From Phycisphaerae bacterium (GTDB lineage: Bacteria > Planctomycetota > Phycisphaerae > Phycisphaerales > UBA1924), in the NCBI GenBank assembly GCA_016794925.1, contig JAEUIW010000025.1:1-35501 (forward strand): DNA of 35,501 bases, written 5' to 3'. Made by a program: the position numbers and the translations under genes. How positions within the stretch are numbered: position 1 is the first letter of the stretch; each line of letters starts with the position of its first letter. The notes beneath the pieces are model-generated. The model was not told the origin of the DNA and did no database searches. It was given only the letters and a program-made list of their open reading frames with translations. Below, piece after piece: positions 8,007 to 17,058 of the stretch.

Positions 8007-9440
8007 ATGCATCCACACGCGAACGTGGGCGCGCACGCCGCGCCCCCCACGGCACGCCGCCAGAAGGCCCGAACGACTACGGGCATCGTGGCGGTCCTCG
8101 CCGCCGCAGCCCTGGGGGGTTGCGCTTTGACTCCAAAGGGCGCGAAGGAAGAACAGGCCCGCCTGAGCGCTGCGGGCGAGAAGTACCAGAAGCCCTTCGA
8201 GCAGCGAACACTGCCCGAGATCCCCGCCGAGCCAATGTGGCGCGACGTGTTGCACCGCGCGTTCATGGCCAACGGCGAGTTGGAGGCTTCATATTTCGAG
8301 TGGAAGGCGGCCTATGAGCGGATCGACATTGCGGCCGCGTGGCCCAACTCCAACATCGCCCTGGGGTACAGCTACGCGCTCGGCCCCGGTCAGATGAAGA
8401 CCTTCGACCGGATGACTTTCTCCGGCGGCATCGACTCGATGAAGAATTTGTCGTTCCCGACCAAAGTCGCCCAGGCCGGAAAGGTCGCGCTCGACGAAAC
8501 GCGGGCCTCCGGTGAGCGGTTCCGCGCGGCCAAGTTCGATCTCCAGCGGCGGGTGCTGGCGGCGTGGGCTGATTACTCATTCCTGGCCGAGCAAGCCCGC
8601 ATCCAAGCCGACCAGGTGACGCTCACGAGAGCGGCGTTCGACACCGCTCGTTCACGCGTACAGGCGGGTGGGATGCAGGCCGACCTGCTCCGCGCGAGCG
8701 TGTCCCTGAGCACGGCCGAGGATGCGCTGCGGACGACCGGGGCTGAACTCACGGCGTCCAGTGCCACGCTGAACGGGCTCCTCGCACGCGATCCTGATGC
8801 ACCGCTCTCGGCTCCACGGAACACGCAGGAGCCGCGTCCGCTCCCGTCGGACGACTCGTTCCTGCTCGCCGCGGCCGTGGAACAAAACCCCGAACTCGCG
8901 GCACTCTCCCACGGTGTCGAAGGACGATCGGACGCCCTCGAACGCGCGAGGCAGGAGTGGATTCCCGACATCAATCCCTTCGTGAGTTTCACGGGAGGCA
9001 TTGCCCAGATCGTCGGCGCGTCGGTCGTGCTCCCCACGACCATCATGCAGATCGAGGGCGGTATCCGCGAGGCGGACGCGATGCTCAAGGCGTCCGACGC
9101 CATGCTCCGCCAGAGCAAGCGGGAGAAGACCGCGACGTTTGTGGCCACGCTCGTTCTGCTCCGCGACGCCGAGCGACAGACGGTGCTCTTTGAACGGACG
9201 GTTGTTCCGGCCACCGAGCAGCTCGTCACCACCGTGCGCCAACGCTACTCGGCGGGCTCAGCCACCTACCTCGACCTGCTCGACGCGCAGCGGACGCTCC
9301 TGGAGTCCCGGCTCGTGGTCGCACGAGCCAGGACCACGCGAGAGATTCGTCTGGCCGAACTGGAAGCGCTGATGGGCGCTGACATCGAGACCTTGGGCAG
9401 CGTGCCCGCGGCGAGCCCATCCCGAACACCCCCGAAATGA
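8007..9440 (+). CDS. TolC-family outer-membrane efflux lipoprotein (CusC-like), system 1
   Basis: A 477-residue outer-membrane channel of a tripartite metal efflux pump, started at ATG 8007 (GGAG about 10 bases upstream). The N-terminus is unusually His/Ala-rich, then a signal segment and lipobox ALGGC (C39). Two OEP repeats follow, with coiled-coil stretches rich in A, R, E and Q, for example around residues 160-250 and 330-440. The motif SAGSATYLDLLDAQRTLLESR near 415 is the classic TolC second-repeat signature. It stands 137 bases after the small exported protein gene and 47 bases before the CusB-like gene. The CusC-like assignment follows from the CusA-type pump downstream. Confidence 0.85.
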   Translation: MHPHANVGAHAAPPTARRQKARTTTGIVAVLAAAALGGCALTPKGAKEEQARLSAAGEKYQKPFEQRTLPEIPAEPMWRDVLHRAFMANGELEASYFEWKAAYERIDIAAAWPNSNIALGYSYALGPGQMKTFDRMTFSGGIDSMKNLSFPTKVAQAGKVALDETRASGERFRAAKFDLQRRVLAAWADYSFLAEQARIQADQVTLTRAAFDTARSRVQAGGMQADLLRASVSLSTAEDALRTTGAELTASSATLNGLLARDPDAPLSAPRNTQEPRPLPSDDSFLLAAAVEQNPELAALSHGVEGRSDALERARQEWIPDINPFVSFTGGIAQIVGASVVLPTTIMQIEGGIREADAMLKASDAMLRQSKREKTATFVATLVLLRDAERQTVLFERTVVPATEQLVTTVRQRYSAGSATYLDLLDAQRTLLESRLVVARARTTREIRLAELEALMGADIETLGSVPAASPSRTPPK

Positions 9441-9487
9441 CCAAGGACGCCCCCAGCGGCGACCGCTGATTGCCAAGGAGACATCCC

Positions 9488-11577
9488 ATGACCACAGAAA
9501 CCAAGAACACCAACACCCCGGCGGCCCGCACGAGCCGCGCCGGTTGGTACGCCTTTGTCCTCGTCGCGGTCGCCGGGGGCATCTACGCCGGGACACGCTG
9601 GCATGCACCTTCGCGCCCATGCTCGGGCTCAGCGCTGCACCCGATGCCGGTGGCCAGAGCGGCGAGCCCGCCCCCGGCGCTTCCCAGCAACTCTGGACGT
9701 GCGGCATGCACCCCCAGGTCATCCAGGACCACCCCGGCGACTGCCCGATCTGCCACATGAAACTCACGCCGCTGAAGGCCGACGCGCCCGCGGGCGGCGG
9801 ATCGATGGCGCAGACCCCATCGGGGAGCGAGCCGATGCCGGGCATGACCGGCATGCAGGGCACGGCCAAGGAACGCAAGGTCAAGTACTGGTGGGACCCG
9901 ATGCTGAGCCCGCCGTACATCGCCGACAAGCCGGGCAAGAGCCCGATGGGGATGGACCTCATCCCGGTGTACGAGGACGAGGTCAGCGCCACGGGCGGCC
10001 AGGTCACGATCGATCCGGCCGTGGTTCAGAACATGGGCGTCCGCATCGCGCTCGTCACCGAGGGGCCGCTGGCCAAGACCGTGCGGCTTGTTGGGTATCT
10101 CGACGAGGCCCAGCCCAACATCCGCGAGGTCAACTTGCGGGTGTCGGGCTGGATTCGCCGCCTCTACGCCAACACCGAGGGACAGCGCATCGAGGCGGGC
10201 GATCCGCTGTTCGATCTCTACAGCCCCGAACTCCAGGTGTCGATCGAGGAACTGATCAACGGGCGGCGGGCCAAGGCGGCTCTGTCCACCGATGCCGACG
10301 AGTCCGCGAAGCAGACGGCCGCGACGCTCTACGACGCCGCGGCAAGCAAGCTCGAACTGCTCGGCCTGGAGCGGGCCCAGATCGACGCCCTCGCCAAACT
10401 CGACAAGGCGCCGCCCACGGTCACGTTCGTCAGCCCGATCGCGGGCACACTCACCGAAAAGCCCGTGGTCGAGGGCGCGGCAGTCAAGATGGGCGACCGC
10501 GTGCTCAAGATCGTGGACTACTCGACGCTCTGGCTCGACGCCCAGGTCTTCGAGAAGGACCTGCCCTTCGTAAAGGTTGGCGCGAAGGCCGCCGCGACCA
10601 TCGCGTCCGGCCCGACCCCCGCCAACCAACCCATCACCCCCATCTCCGGCGAGATCATCTTCATCCACCCGCGCGTGGACACGATGACCCGCACCGCGCT
10701 GGTCCGCATGGCAATCCCCAACCCGTCCTTCACTCTCAAGCCGGGCATGTACGCGACCGTCCACGCCCGCGCGGAACTGGCCGACCGGGCCGTGATGGTC
10801 CCGCGCGAGGCGATCATCGACACGGGCGACGCCCAGATGGCCTTTGTCGCTCAGGCGGTGGGCAAGTTCGAGCCGCGCAAAGTCAAGATGGGACTCGCGG
10901 GCGAGGACGGCGTGGTGCAGGTGGTCGAGGGGCTTTCCCCCGGCGAGGCGGTCGTGACCAGCGGGCAGTTCCTGCTCGACTCCGAGAGCCGCCTCCGCGA
11001 GGCGATCCAGAAGTACCTCAACCAGAAGAACCAGGCGACGACCCGTGCCGCGCCCGCACCCGGCGGTCTGGCACCGGCGGCGACTCCCACGCTCCCGATG
11101 TTCGACGCGACGCCCGCGCAGGTGGAAAAGGTCGATGCGGTCGTCACGGCTTACCTGACGATCTCCAGCGCGCTGGGCGCCGAGCAGAAGGACAGCCCGC
11201 CGCCCACGCCCCTCGACATGACCGCGTTGATCGCCGCCGCCCACGCCCTGCACGGCGCGGTCTCGGGCACGAAGATCGAGCCGCTCGCGGCGGGCATCGC
11301 CAAGGCGGCGGAGGCGATGAAGGGGCACCCGATCGACCACCAGCGTTCGATGTTCAGCGCGCTGGGTGAGAAGGTCATCGCGCTGGCGGAAGCGCTGCCG
11401 CCGTCAAGTGCGGTGGCCAAGACCCTGTTCGTGATGAACTGCCCGATGGCCCCGGGGGGCGCCAAGGGCGACTGGCTCCAGACCTCGCCCGACGTCGCCA
11501 ACCCCTTCTTCGCCGCGGACATGAAGGAGTGCGGGTCGCAGGTGCGGACGATCAAGACGCGGGAGGTGCCGCGATGA
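9488..11577 (+). CDS. CusB-like membrane fusion protein with two HMBD motifs and DUF3347 tail (apparent frameshift)
   Basis: Periplasmic adaptor between pump and channel. ATG 9488 has AAGGAG 7 bases upstream and begins a natural signal anchor (SRAGWYAFVLVAVAGGIYAG). That frame is lost near 9600-9640, and the rest is read one frame over to TGA 11575-11577. Restoring one missing base gives about 696 residues; the uninterrupted downstream frame alone has no signal. In order: HMBD motif WTCGMHPQV...CPICHMKL; a second, Cys-less copy WWDPMLSPP...MGMDLIPVYEDE; barrel-sandwich and alpha-hairpin domains of the CusB type (VSGWIRRLY, VSPIAGTL); and a C-terminal DUF3347 domain with FVMNCPMA and MKECG. 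The methionines and cysteines fit Cu(I)/Ag(I) handling. The frameshift could be an assembly error, because the rest is well conserved. Confidence 0.8.
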
Positions 11578-11666
11578 TCGTCCCGGCTCGCAGCCTGCCC
11601 CCACCCTCCCGCTCGGTGCGCGCCGTACGCGCGCACGGCTACGAACGGCCGGTTGGCGGCGTCGGG

Positions 11667-12059
11667 TTAGCGCGATCCCAACCGTTCCGCGATCTCGTCC
11701 ACGCTCGGGGCCCCGCCGGGATACTTTCGGCACCCCATCTCCGCGCTCGTGGGCGCTGGCATTCCGAAGAGGTCGCGGCCGTCCACCAGCACCGTGGGCG
11801 TGGGCCAGCCCCGGCGGGTGTCTCCTTCTGGCAATCGCTCCTGGTCGATGTACGCGACGCTCGCGTTCTGCCCCAACCGCGCGATCGCCATCCTGGTGTT
11901 GGCCAGGATCGTGGGTGTGTTGGGGCAGCCCGTAAAGCCAAGCACCTCGATCGTCCGCACGCCGCCCCCTGTGCCGGGCATCGCCGCGCAGCCCGCGGCG
12001 GCGAGGGCTGCCGCCAGCATGACGCCCTTCGCCCATCGCGTGAATCTCGTCTGGCTCAT
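11667..12059 (-). CDS. Thioredoxin-fold lipoprotein, antisense within the cus-type operon
   Basis: A 130-residue protein from ATG 12057-12059. It has a signal peptide with lipobox AAGC (C24). The mature part begins with a strand IEVLGF, then GCPNTP (C45), then helices, a strand VAYIDQERL, and WPTPTVLVDG (cis-Pro P88), which is the thioredoxin fold. A last Cys (C110) lies in GCRKYPGG. Only C45 is present at the active-site position, so it is not a typical CxxC oxidoreductase. It may be a metal- or thiol-binding relative of short thioredoxin-like proteins. It occupies the opposite strand between the cusB-like and cusA-like genes, with its start 55 bases from the cusA-like start, so the two diverge from a short shared region. 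Confidence 0.65.
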   Translation of the reverse strand: MSQTRFTRWAKGVMLAAALAAAGCAAMPGTGGGVRTIEVLGFTGCPNTPTILANTRMAIARLGQNASVAYIDQERLPEGDTRRGWPTPTVLVDGRDLFGMPAPTSAEMGCRKYPGGAPSVDEIAERLGSR

Positions 12060-12114
12060 GCCAATCAGTCTATCGCGCGGCCGCGAGCCCGGTTGAAAGG
12101 AGCACGCTGATCCC

Positions 12115-15100
12115 ATGATCGCCCGCATCATCGAACTCTCGATGAAGAATCGCTTCATGGTGCTCCTGCTCACGGCCCTGGCCGTGGGCGCGGGCGTGTG
12201 GAGCATCTTCAACATCCGCCTGGACGCCATCCCCGACCTGTCAGACGTGCAGGTCATCGTCACTACCGAGTTCCCCGGCCAGAACCCCGAGGTCGTGGAC
12301 CAGCAGGTCACCTACCCGCTCGCCAGCGCCATGCTCGCCGTACCCGGGGCCAAGGTCGTCCGCGGCTTCTCCGTGTTCGAGCAGTCGTTCGTGTACGTCC
12401 TGTTCGAGGATGGCACGGACATCTACTGGGCCCGCAGCCGCGTGCTGGAGTATCTCAACTTCGCGCGCGACCGGCTGCCCAAGGGCGTCGAGCCGAAACT
12501 CGGGCCGGACGCGACGGGCGTGGGGTGGGTGTACCAGTATGCGCTGGTGCCGGGGTGGTACTCGCCGGATCATCCCAAGGGGTGGTGGCATGATCCGGTG
12601 TCCGCCGAAGCGGCGGGGAAGAAGGGAGTAGCGGCGGCGGCGGGCATGGAGTCAGGACGCGAGTGGTACGGGTCGCCCGATGAGGCGCCGACGGAGATAC
12701 GCGAGCGGCTGGTGCGAGTGCGGGCGTTCGAGAAGGCGGGCGTCGATCCGCTGACGGGCGCGGCGTTGGTCTCCGCGAACCTCGACCTGGGCCAACTGCG
12801 GAGTTTGCAGGACTGGTATCTCCGCTACCCGCTGACTTCTGTCGAGGACGTGGCCGAGGTCGCCTCCATCGGCGGCTTTGTCAAGCAATACCAGATCGTG
12901 CTCGACCCGCAGAAGTTGCAGGCGTACCGGCTCCCGCTCCGCGATGTCATCATGGCGGTGCAGCGCTCCAACAACGACGTGGGCGGATCGGTCGTGGAAC
13001 TCTCCGAGAACGAGTACATGGTCCGCAGCCGCGGGTATCTCAAGGGGCTGGACGACCTTGCCAAGACGCCGGTCGGACTCGGCGACAAGGGCACGCCGAT
13101 CATGCTTCGCGATGTCGCCACGATCCAGGTCGGCGGCGAGGCCCGCCGCGGCGTGGGCGAACTCAACGGCGAGGGCGAGGCGGTCGGCGGCGTCATCGTC
13201 GCCCGCTTCGGGGCCAACGCCTTCAAGGTCATCCACGACGCCAAGGCCAAACTCGCCGAACTCGAAGACGGCCTGCCGCCGGGCGTTTTCGTCAAGACGA
13301 CCTACGACCGCTCCGAGTTGATCCAGCGCTCCGTGAGCACGCTCCGCGACACCTTGGTCGAGGAGATCATCGTCGTCGGGCTGGTGTGCATCCTGTTCCT
13401 GCTCCACCTGCGGAGCGAGTTGGTCGCGGTCTTCGTCGTGCCGTCGAGCGTCGTGATCGCGCTTCTGGTGATGCACCTCTTGGGCATCAACGCCAACATC
13501 ATGTCCCTGGGCGGGATCGCCATTTCCATCGGCGTGGTGGTGGACTCGGCCGTCATCATGGTCGAGAACGGGCACAAGCACCTGGACCGCGAGGAAGAGC
13601 GGGTTCACGCGGGCCATCTTGCTACGCCGCGCGCCGAGATCATGCTCGCGGCCGCGAAGGAAGTCGGCCCGCAGCTCTTCTTCTCGCTCCTCATCATCAC
13701 CGTCTCGTTCCTGCCGGTGTTCGTGCTCGGCGGCGAGGCGGGGCGGCTCTTCAAGCCGCTGGCGTTCACCAAGACCTTTGCGATGGGATCGGCGGCGCTG
13801 CTGTCGATCACCATCATCCCGGTGCTGATGTACTACTTCATCACGGGGCGCGTGTTGCCCAAGGAATGGGGGCGGCTGAGGAATACGGCGATCACGCTGG
13901 GGGCAATGCTGATCCCCGCGGCGGCCCTCTTCATCATCGCCACGGGAATGCCGCACGCGTCGCACTACCGCTGGTGGCTCGCGGGCGCGTGGGCCGTGCT
14001 TATCGCCATGCTCCTGCTCCCCCAGAAGATCATCCATGAGAACCACAGCCCGATCAGCCGCGTGCTCCAGTGGCTCTACGAGCCGGTCTTCCGCGCGACG
14101 ATGGCCCGGCCCTGGCTCACGCTGCTTGTCGCCGCGGGGCTGCTGGCCTCGACGTGGTACCCGATGACGCGGATGGGCAGCGAGTTCATGCCCCCGCTGG
14201 ACGAGGGCGACCTGCTCTACATGCCCACTTCCGATCCATCGATCAGCATCACCAAGGCCAAGGAACTTCTCCAGCAGACCGACAAACTCATCGCCACGTT
14301 CCCCGAGGTGGTCAGCGTCCACGGCAAGATCGGACGGGCCAACACCGCGACCGACCCCGCCCCCTTGTCGATGATCGAGACGGTGGTCCGGCTCAACCCC
14401 GATCGCTCGCAATGGCGGACACGCCCCGTCGCCTACTTCTTCAGCAACTGGCCCGCGTGGTTGAAGAAGCCGCTCACCAGCACGTTCTGGCCCGAGGCTC
14501 GGCCGATTACGACCCAGGAACTCACGTTCGGGTGGCAGGAGCCCGACGGGGCCATGCACAACGGACTAAACACCGTCGTCAGCCTCCCCGGCGTCGCCAA
14601 CGCCTGGCCCTACCCCATCGAGAACCGCATCAACATGCTCGCCACGGGCATCAAGACGCCCGTGGGGATCAAGATTTCCGGCCCGGACTTGAAGGTGCTG
14701 AGCGACCTAGCCGAGAAGGCCGCGAACGCGATGCGCACTGTCCCGGGCACGGTCTCCTCCTATGCCGAGCGCACGCTCGGCGGGTACTACCTCGACTTCG
14801 ACATCGACCGCGAGGCCGCGGCCCGCTACGGCCTGACCGTCGGCGACGTGCAGGACGTGATCCAGTCCGCCATCGGCGGCATGAACGTGACGACGACGGT
14901 TGAGGGCTTGGAACGCTACCCGCTGAACATCCGCTACGCCCGCGACTTCCGGGACGATGTGTCGGCGTTGGAGAACGTGCTGATCGCGTCCCCGATGGCT
15001 GGTCCCAACGGCACGAGGTTGCAGGTCCCGCTCGGGCAAATGGCGAAGATTAAGGTGAATCCGGGCGCGCCCATGATCCGCTCTGAGAACGCCATGCGGA

Positions 15101-15786
15101 CGGCGTGGATCTTTGTGGACATCCAGGGCCGCGACTTGGGAGGATACATCGCGGAGGCTCGGCAGAAGATCAAGCGGCAGGTCGAGTTGCCGCAGGGCTA
15201 CACGCTCATATTCTCCGGCCAGTTCGAGTTCTGGGAAAAGGCCATCCCGCGCCTGATCGCGGCCAGCGTGCTGGCGCTCGTCGTGATCGTGTTCCTGCTG
15301 TATGTCAGCAGCCGCTCGTGGTTCCGCGTCGCGGTGGTGATGCTCGCGGTGCCATTCAGCCTCGTCGGCGCGTTCTGGTTCATGTACGCCTTGGATTACA
15401 ACCTCTCGCTGGCGGTGGTCATCGGCATCATCGCCCTCGCGGGCTTGGACGCCGAGACGGGCATGGTCATGCTCCTCTACCTGGACAACTCCTTTGACCG
15501 TTTCAAGGAGCAGGGCAAGATGGCGTCGCGCTCCGACCTCTGGCACGCCGTCCACGACGGGGCTGTCAAGCGCATCCGTCCCAAGGCGATGACGGTTGCC
15601 GCGGCCATGATCGGCCTGGTCCCGCTGCTGTGGTCGAATGGCACGGGCGCCGACACCATGCGGCGCATCGCCGCCCCGATGATCGGCGGCCTTGCGATTT
15701 CGTTCCTGATGGAGTTGGTCGTGTATCCGATCGTGTTCTACCTCGCCAAACGGTGGCAGCACCGCAAGGAGTTTGCCGCAAGGTGA
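12115..15786 (+). CDS. cusA: CusA-type heavy-metal RND efflux pump, system 1
   Basis: Proton-driven inner-membrane exporter of 1223 residues; CusA proteins usually have about 1050. It starts at ATG 12115, and AAAGGAG lies about 12 bases upstream. TM4 reads AISIGVVVDSAVIMVEN, with the D477 region intact but without the leading DFG aspartate. This is the pattern of monovalent Cu(I)/Ag(I) pumps rather than CzcA. The porter domain has SLPGVANAWPYPIENRINMLATGIKTP-like sequence with the conserved Met of CusA; TM10 has GIIALAGLDAETGMVML. Two insertions are odd: about 66 residues near 146-222 in the first porter domain, and about 60 residues near 581-642 with two extra hydrophobic segments between TM6 and TM7. 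It follows the fusion-protein gene after a 537-bp gap that contains the antisense gene. Confidence 0.9.
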   Translation: MIARIIELSMKNRFMVLLLTALAVGAGVWSIFNIRLDAIPDLSDVQVIVTTEFPGQNPEVVDQQVTYPLASAMLAVPGAKVVRGFSVFEQSFVYVLFEDGTDIYWARSRVLEYLNFARDRLPKGVEPKLGPDATGVGWVYQYALVPGWYSPDHPKGWWHDPVSAEAAGKKGVAAAAGMESGREWYGSPDEAPTEIRERLVRVRAFEKAGVDPLTGAALVSANLDLGQLRSLQDWYLRYPLTSVEDVAEVASIGGFVKQYQIVLDPQKLQAYRLPLRDVIMAVQRSNNDVGGSVVELSENEYMVRSRGYLKGLDDLAKTPVGLGDKGTPIMLRDVATIQVGGEARRGVGELNGEGEAVGGVIVARFGANAFKVIHDAKAKLAELEDGLPPGVFVKTTYDRSELIQRSVSTLRDTLVEEIIVVGLVCILFLLHLRSELVAVFVVPSSVVIALLVMHLLGINANIMSLGGIAISIGVVVDSAVIMVENGHKHLDREEERVHAGHLATPRAEIMLAAAKEVGPQLFFSLLIITVSFLPVFVLGGEAGRLFKPLAFTKTFAMGSAALLSITIIPVLMYYFITGRVLPKEWGRLRNTAITLGAMLIPAAALFIIATGMPHASHYRWWLAGAWAVLIAMLLLPQKIIHENHSPISRVLQWLYEPVFRATMARPWLTLLVAAGLLASTWYPMTRMGSEFMPPLDEGDLLYMPTSDPSISITKAKELLQQTDKLIATFPEVVSVHGKIGRANTATDPAPLSMIETVVRLNPDRSQWRTRPVAYFFSNWPAWLKKPLTSTFWPEARPITTQELTFGWQEPDGAMHNGLNTVVSLPGVANAWPYPIENRINMLATGIKTPVGIKISGPDLKVLSDLAEKAANAMRTVPGTVSSYAERTLGGYYLDFDIDREAAARYGLTVGDVQDVIQSAIGGMNVTTTVEGLERYPLNIRYARDFRDDVSALENVLIASPMAGPNGTRLQVPLGQMAKIKVNPGAPMIRSENAMRTAWIFVDIQGRDLGGYIAEARQKIKRQVELPQGYTLIFSGQFEFWEKAIPRLIAASVLALVVIVFLLYVSSRSWFRVAVVMLAVPFSLVGAFWFMYALDYNLSLAVVIGIIALAGLDAETGMVMLLYLDNSFDRFKEQGKMASRSDLWHAVHDGAVKRIRPKAMTVAAAMIGLVPLLWSNGTGADTMRRIAAPMIGGLAISFLMELVVYPIVFYLAKRWQHRKEFAAR

Positions 15787-15849
15787 TGTTCCGCCCGTCG
15801 CTGTGTTGGCGTGGGCATGTTTCCGTCCTCGTTTCAAAGGAGTCCGCTC

Positions 15850-16611
15850 ATGAAGTCTCTCGCTTCCCCGTTCGTCCTCACCACCGTCCTCGGTTTCCTC
15901 GGCCTCGCCGCGCCCTCGCCGGCCGCTGCCCAGCCCGAACCGACCAAGCCCGCCGCGAAGGAATCGCTTGCACCGGCCAAACCCGCCGACGCTGCCAAAG
16001 CCAAGACCCCCGGCGATCCCTACCCGCTGGCCACCTGTCCTATTACGGGCAAGAAACTCGGTTCGATGGGCGACCCAATCGTCAAGACCTACGACGGCCG
16101 GGAAGTGCGGTTCTGCTGCGGCATGTGCCCGCCCAAGTTCGAGAAGGACCTCACCAAGACCATCGCCAAGCTCGACGAGGCAATCGTGAAGGATCAACTC
16201 CCGCTGTACCCGCTCGACTCCTCAGTCGTCACCGGCAAGAAGCTCCCCGAAAAGCCCATCGACTGGGTCTACAACAACCGCCTGGTGCGTCTGGCGGATG
16301 AGGCCGAGAAGGCAGAGTTCCAAAAAGACCCCGCCAAGCATCTGGCGGCGCTCGACAAGGCGACGATCGAGAAGCAATCAAAGGACTACCCGCTCAAGAC
16401 CTGCCCAGTGAGCAAGGACGAGCTGGGCGCGATGGGCGAGGGCAAGGACCTCGTCATCGCCGGGCGCCTCATCCGTCTGTGCTGCGCCTCGTGCGAGAAG
16501 GATGTCCGCAAGGACCCGGTCAAGTTCATTGCGATGATCGACGAGGCGCGCAAGGGAGCGGGCGGCAAGAAGGACGATGGTCACGGCGAGCACCACGACC
16601 ACGGCAAATGA
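15850..16611 (+). CDS. Periplasmic YHS/TRASH-like metal-binding protein with three repeats
   Basis: A 253-residue exported protein from ATG 15850 with AAAGGAG 8 bases upstream. It has a signal peptide (1-27) and an Ala/Lys/Pro linker. Three related repeats of about 60 residues follow. Repeat 1 (58-115): YPLATCPITGKKLG, then FCCGMCPPKFEKD. Repeat 2 (120-172): YPLDSSVVTGKKL, then a Cys-less core. Repeat 3 (180-235): YPLKTCPVSKDELG, then LCCASCEKDVRKDP. Cysteines C63, C89, C90, C93 and C185, C211, C212, C215 give two candidate metal sites of the YHS/TRASH type. The C-terminus is His/Asp-rich (GHGEHHDHGK). It lies 63 bases after the pump gene and probably buffers or delivers Cu/Ag in the periplasm. 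Confidence 0.75.
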   Translation: MKSLASPFVLTTVLGFLGLAAPSPAAAQPEPTKPAAKESLAPAKPADAAKAKTPGDPYPLATCPITGKKLGSMGDPIVKTYDGREVRFCCGMCPPKFEKDLTKTIAKLDEAIVKDQLPLYPLDSSVVTGKKLPEKPIDWVYNNRLVRLADEAEKAEFQKDPAKHLAALDKATIEKQSKDYPLKTCPVSKDELGAMGEGKDLVIAGRLIRLCCASCEKDVRKDPVKFIAMIDEARKGAGGKKDDGHGEHHDHGK

Positions 16612-16878
16612 GCCACGGCGTTGCGCGCGTGATGTTTGAATCGCGCAAGCGCGAGCAAGTATCGATGCGCTGGCGGGGCTGCTATTCGTGGCTGCTTCCG
16701 ACGACCTGATGAAGCACACCGGCAACGACGCTGACGGTGGCAGCGCTCCCTCTGCTCCGCGTGCGGACTTGAATTGATGGAAACAGACCACGCCCGACGA
16801 TCTTGGCGATGCTCCGCCTTTGCGGACGGCCACCACCGCGGCACGCCCTGCACGTCGGAGCACCAAAGGAGTTTACCC
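16612..16878. other. Gap between the YHS-like gene and the small Cys-rich gene
   Basis: A 267-bp stretch without a convincing gene. A perfect 14-base dyad, TCGCGC-AA-GCGCGA, sits at 16641-16654. Open frames on both strands here lack start signals and family sequence. The dyad may mark an internal regulatory site for the two downstream genes. Confidence 0.35.
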
Positions 16879-17058
16879 ATGAGTTGCAACTGCGGATGCC
16901 ATGACGATGCCCGCCCCGCCACACGCTGGCGGCAGTTCGTGCCCTTCTTGATCATCGCGGCCCTGCTCACCGCGTTGATCGCGGGAGCGGTTGCCAAGAA
17001 ACGAGCACCGGGCAACACCGACGAGAGCGTCGGCACTGCCCGGGAGGTCGGGCCATGA
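16879..17058 (+). CDS. 59-residue Cys-rich single-span membrane protein
   Basis: ATG 16879 has AAAGGAG about 8 bases upstream, a good start. The protein begins MSCNCGCHDD, a compact CxCxCH cluster able to bind a soft metal, followed by one transmembrane segment (FVPFLIIAALLTALIAGAVA) and a short polar tail. Its stop overlaps the start of the HMA-MauE gene (ATGA 17055-17058), so the two are translationally coupled. I know no named family. The N-terminal cluster would face the cytoplasm if the usual positive-inside rule (KKR after the segment) does not invert it, so the orientation is ambiguous. It likely partners with the downstream HMA protein in handling a metal ion. Confidence 0.65.
   Translation: MSCNCGCHDDARPATRWRQFVPFLIIAALLTALIAGAVAKKRAPGNTDESVGTAREVGP

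Noticed and set aside
9583..11340. Minus-strand open frame of 585 codons opposite the CusB-like gene
   Set aside because: It is rich in Arg, Gly, Asp and His without family patterns. The plus strand encodes a well-conserved adaptor.
12073..12086. TCGCG-CGGC-CGCGA dyad between the antisense lipoprotein and the cusA-like gene
   Set aside because: A 5-bp GC-only dyad is expected often by chance at this composition; no promoter box supports it.
12652..14559. Minus-strand open frame of 635 codons opposite the CusA-type gene
   Set aside because: Its Asp/Arg/His/Gln-rich content is typical of the antisense of membrane-protein codons. No start signal or motif.
16378..16866. Minus-strand frames across the gap after the YHS-like gene
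   Set aside because: They run into the antisense of the YHS-like gene, have no ribosome-binding site, and show no domain pattern.
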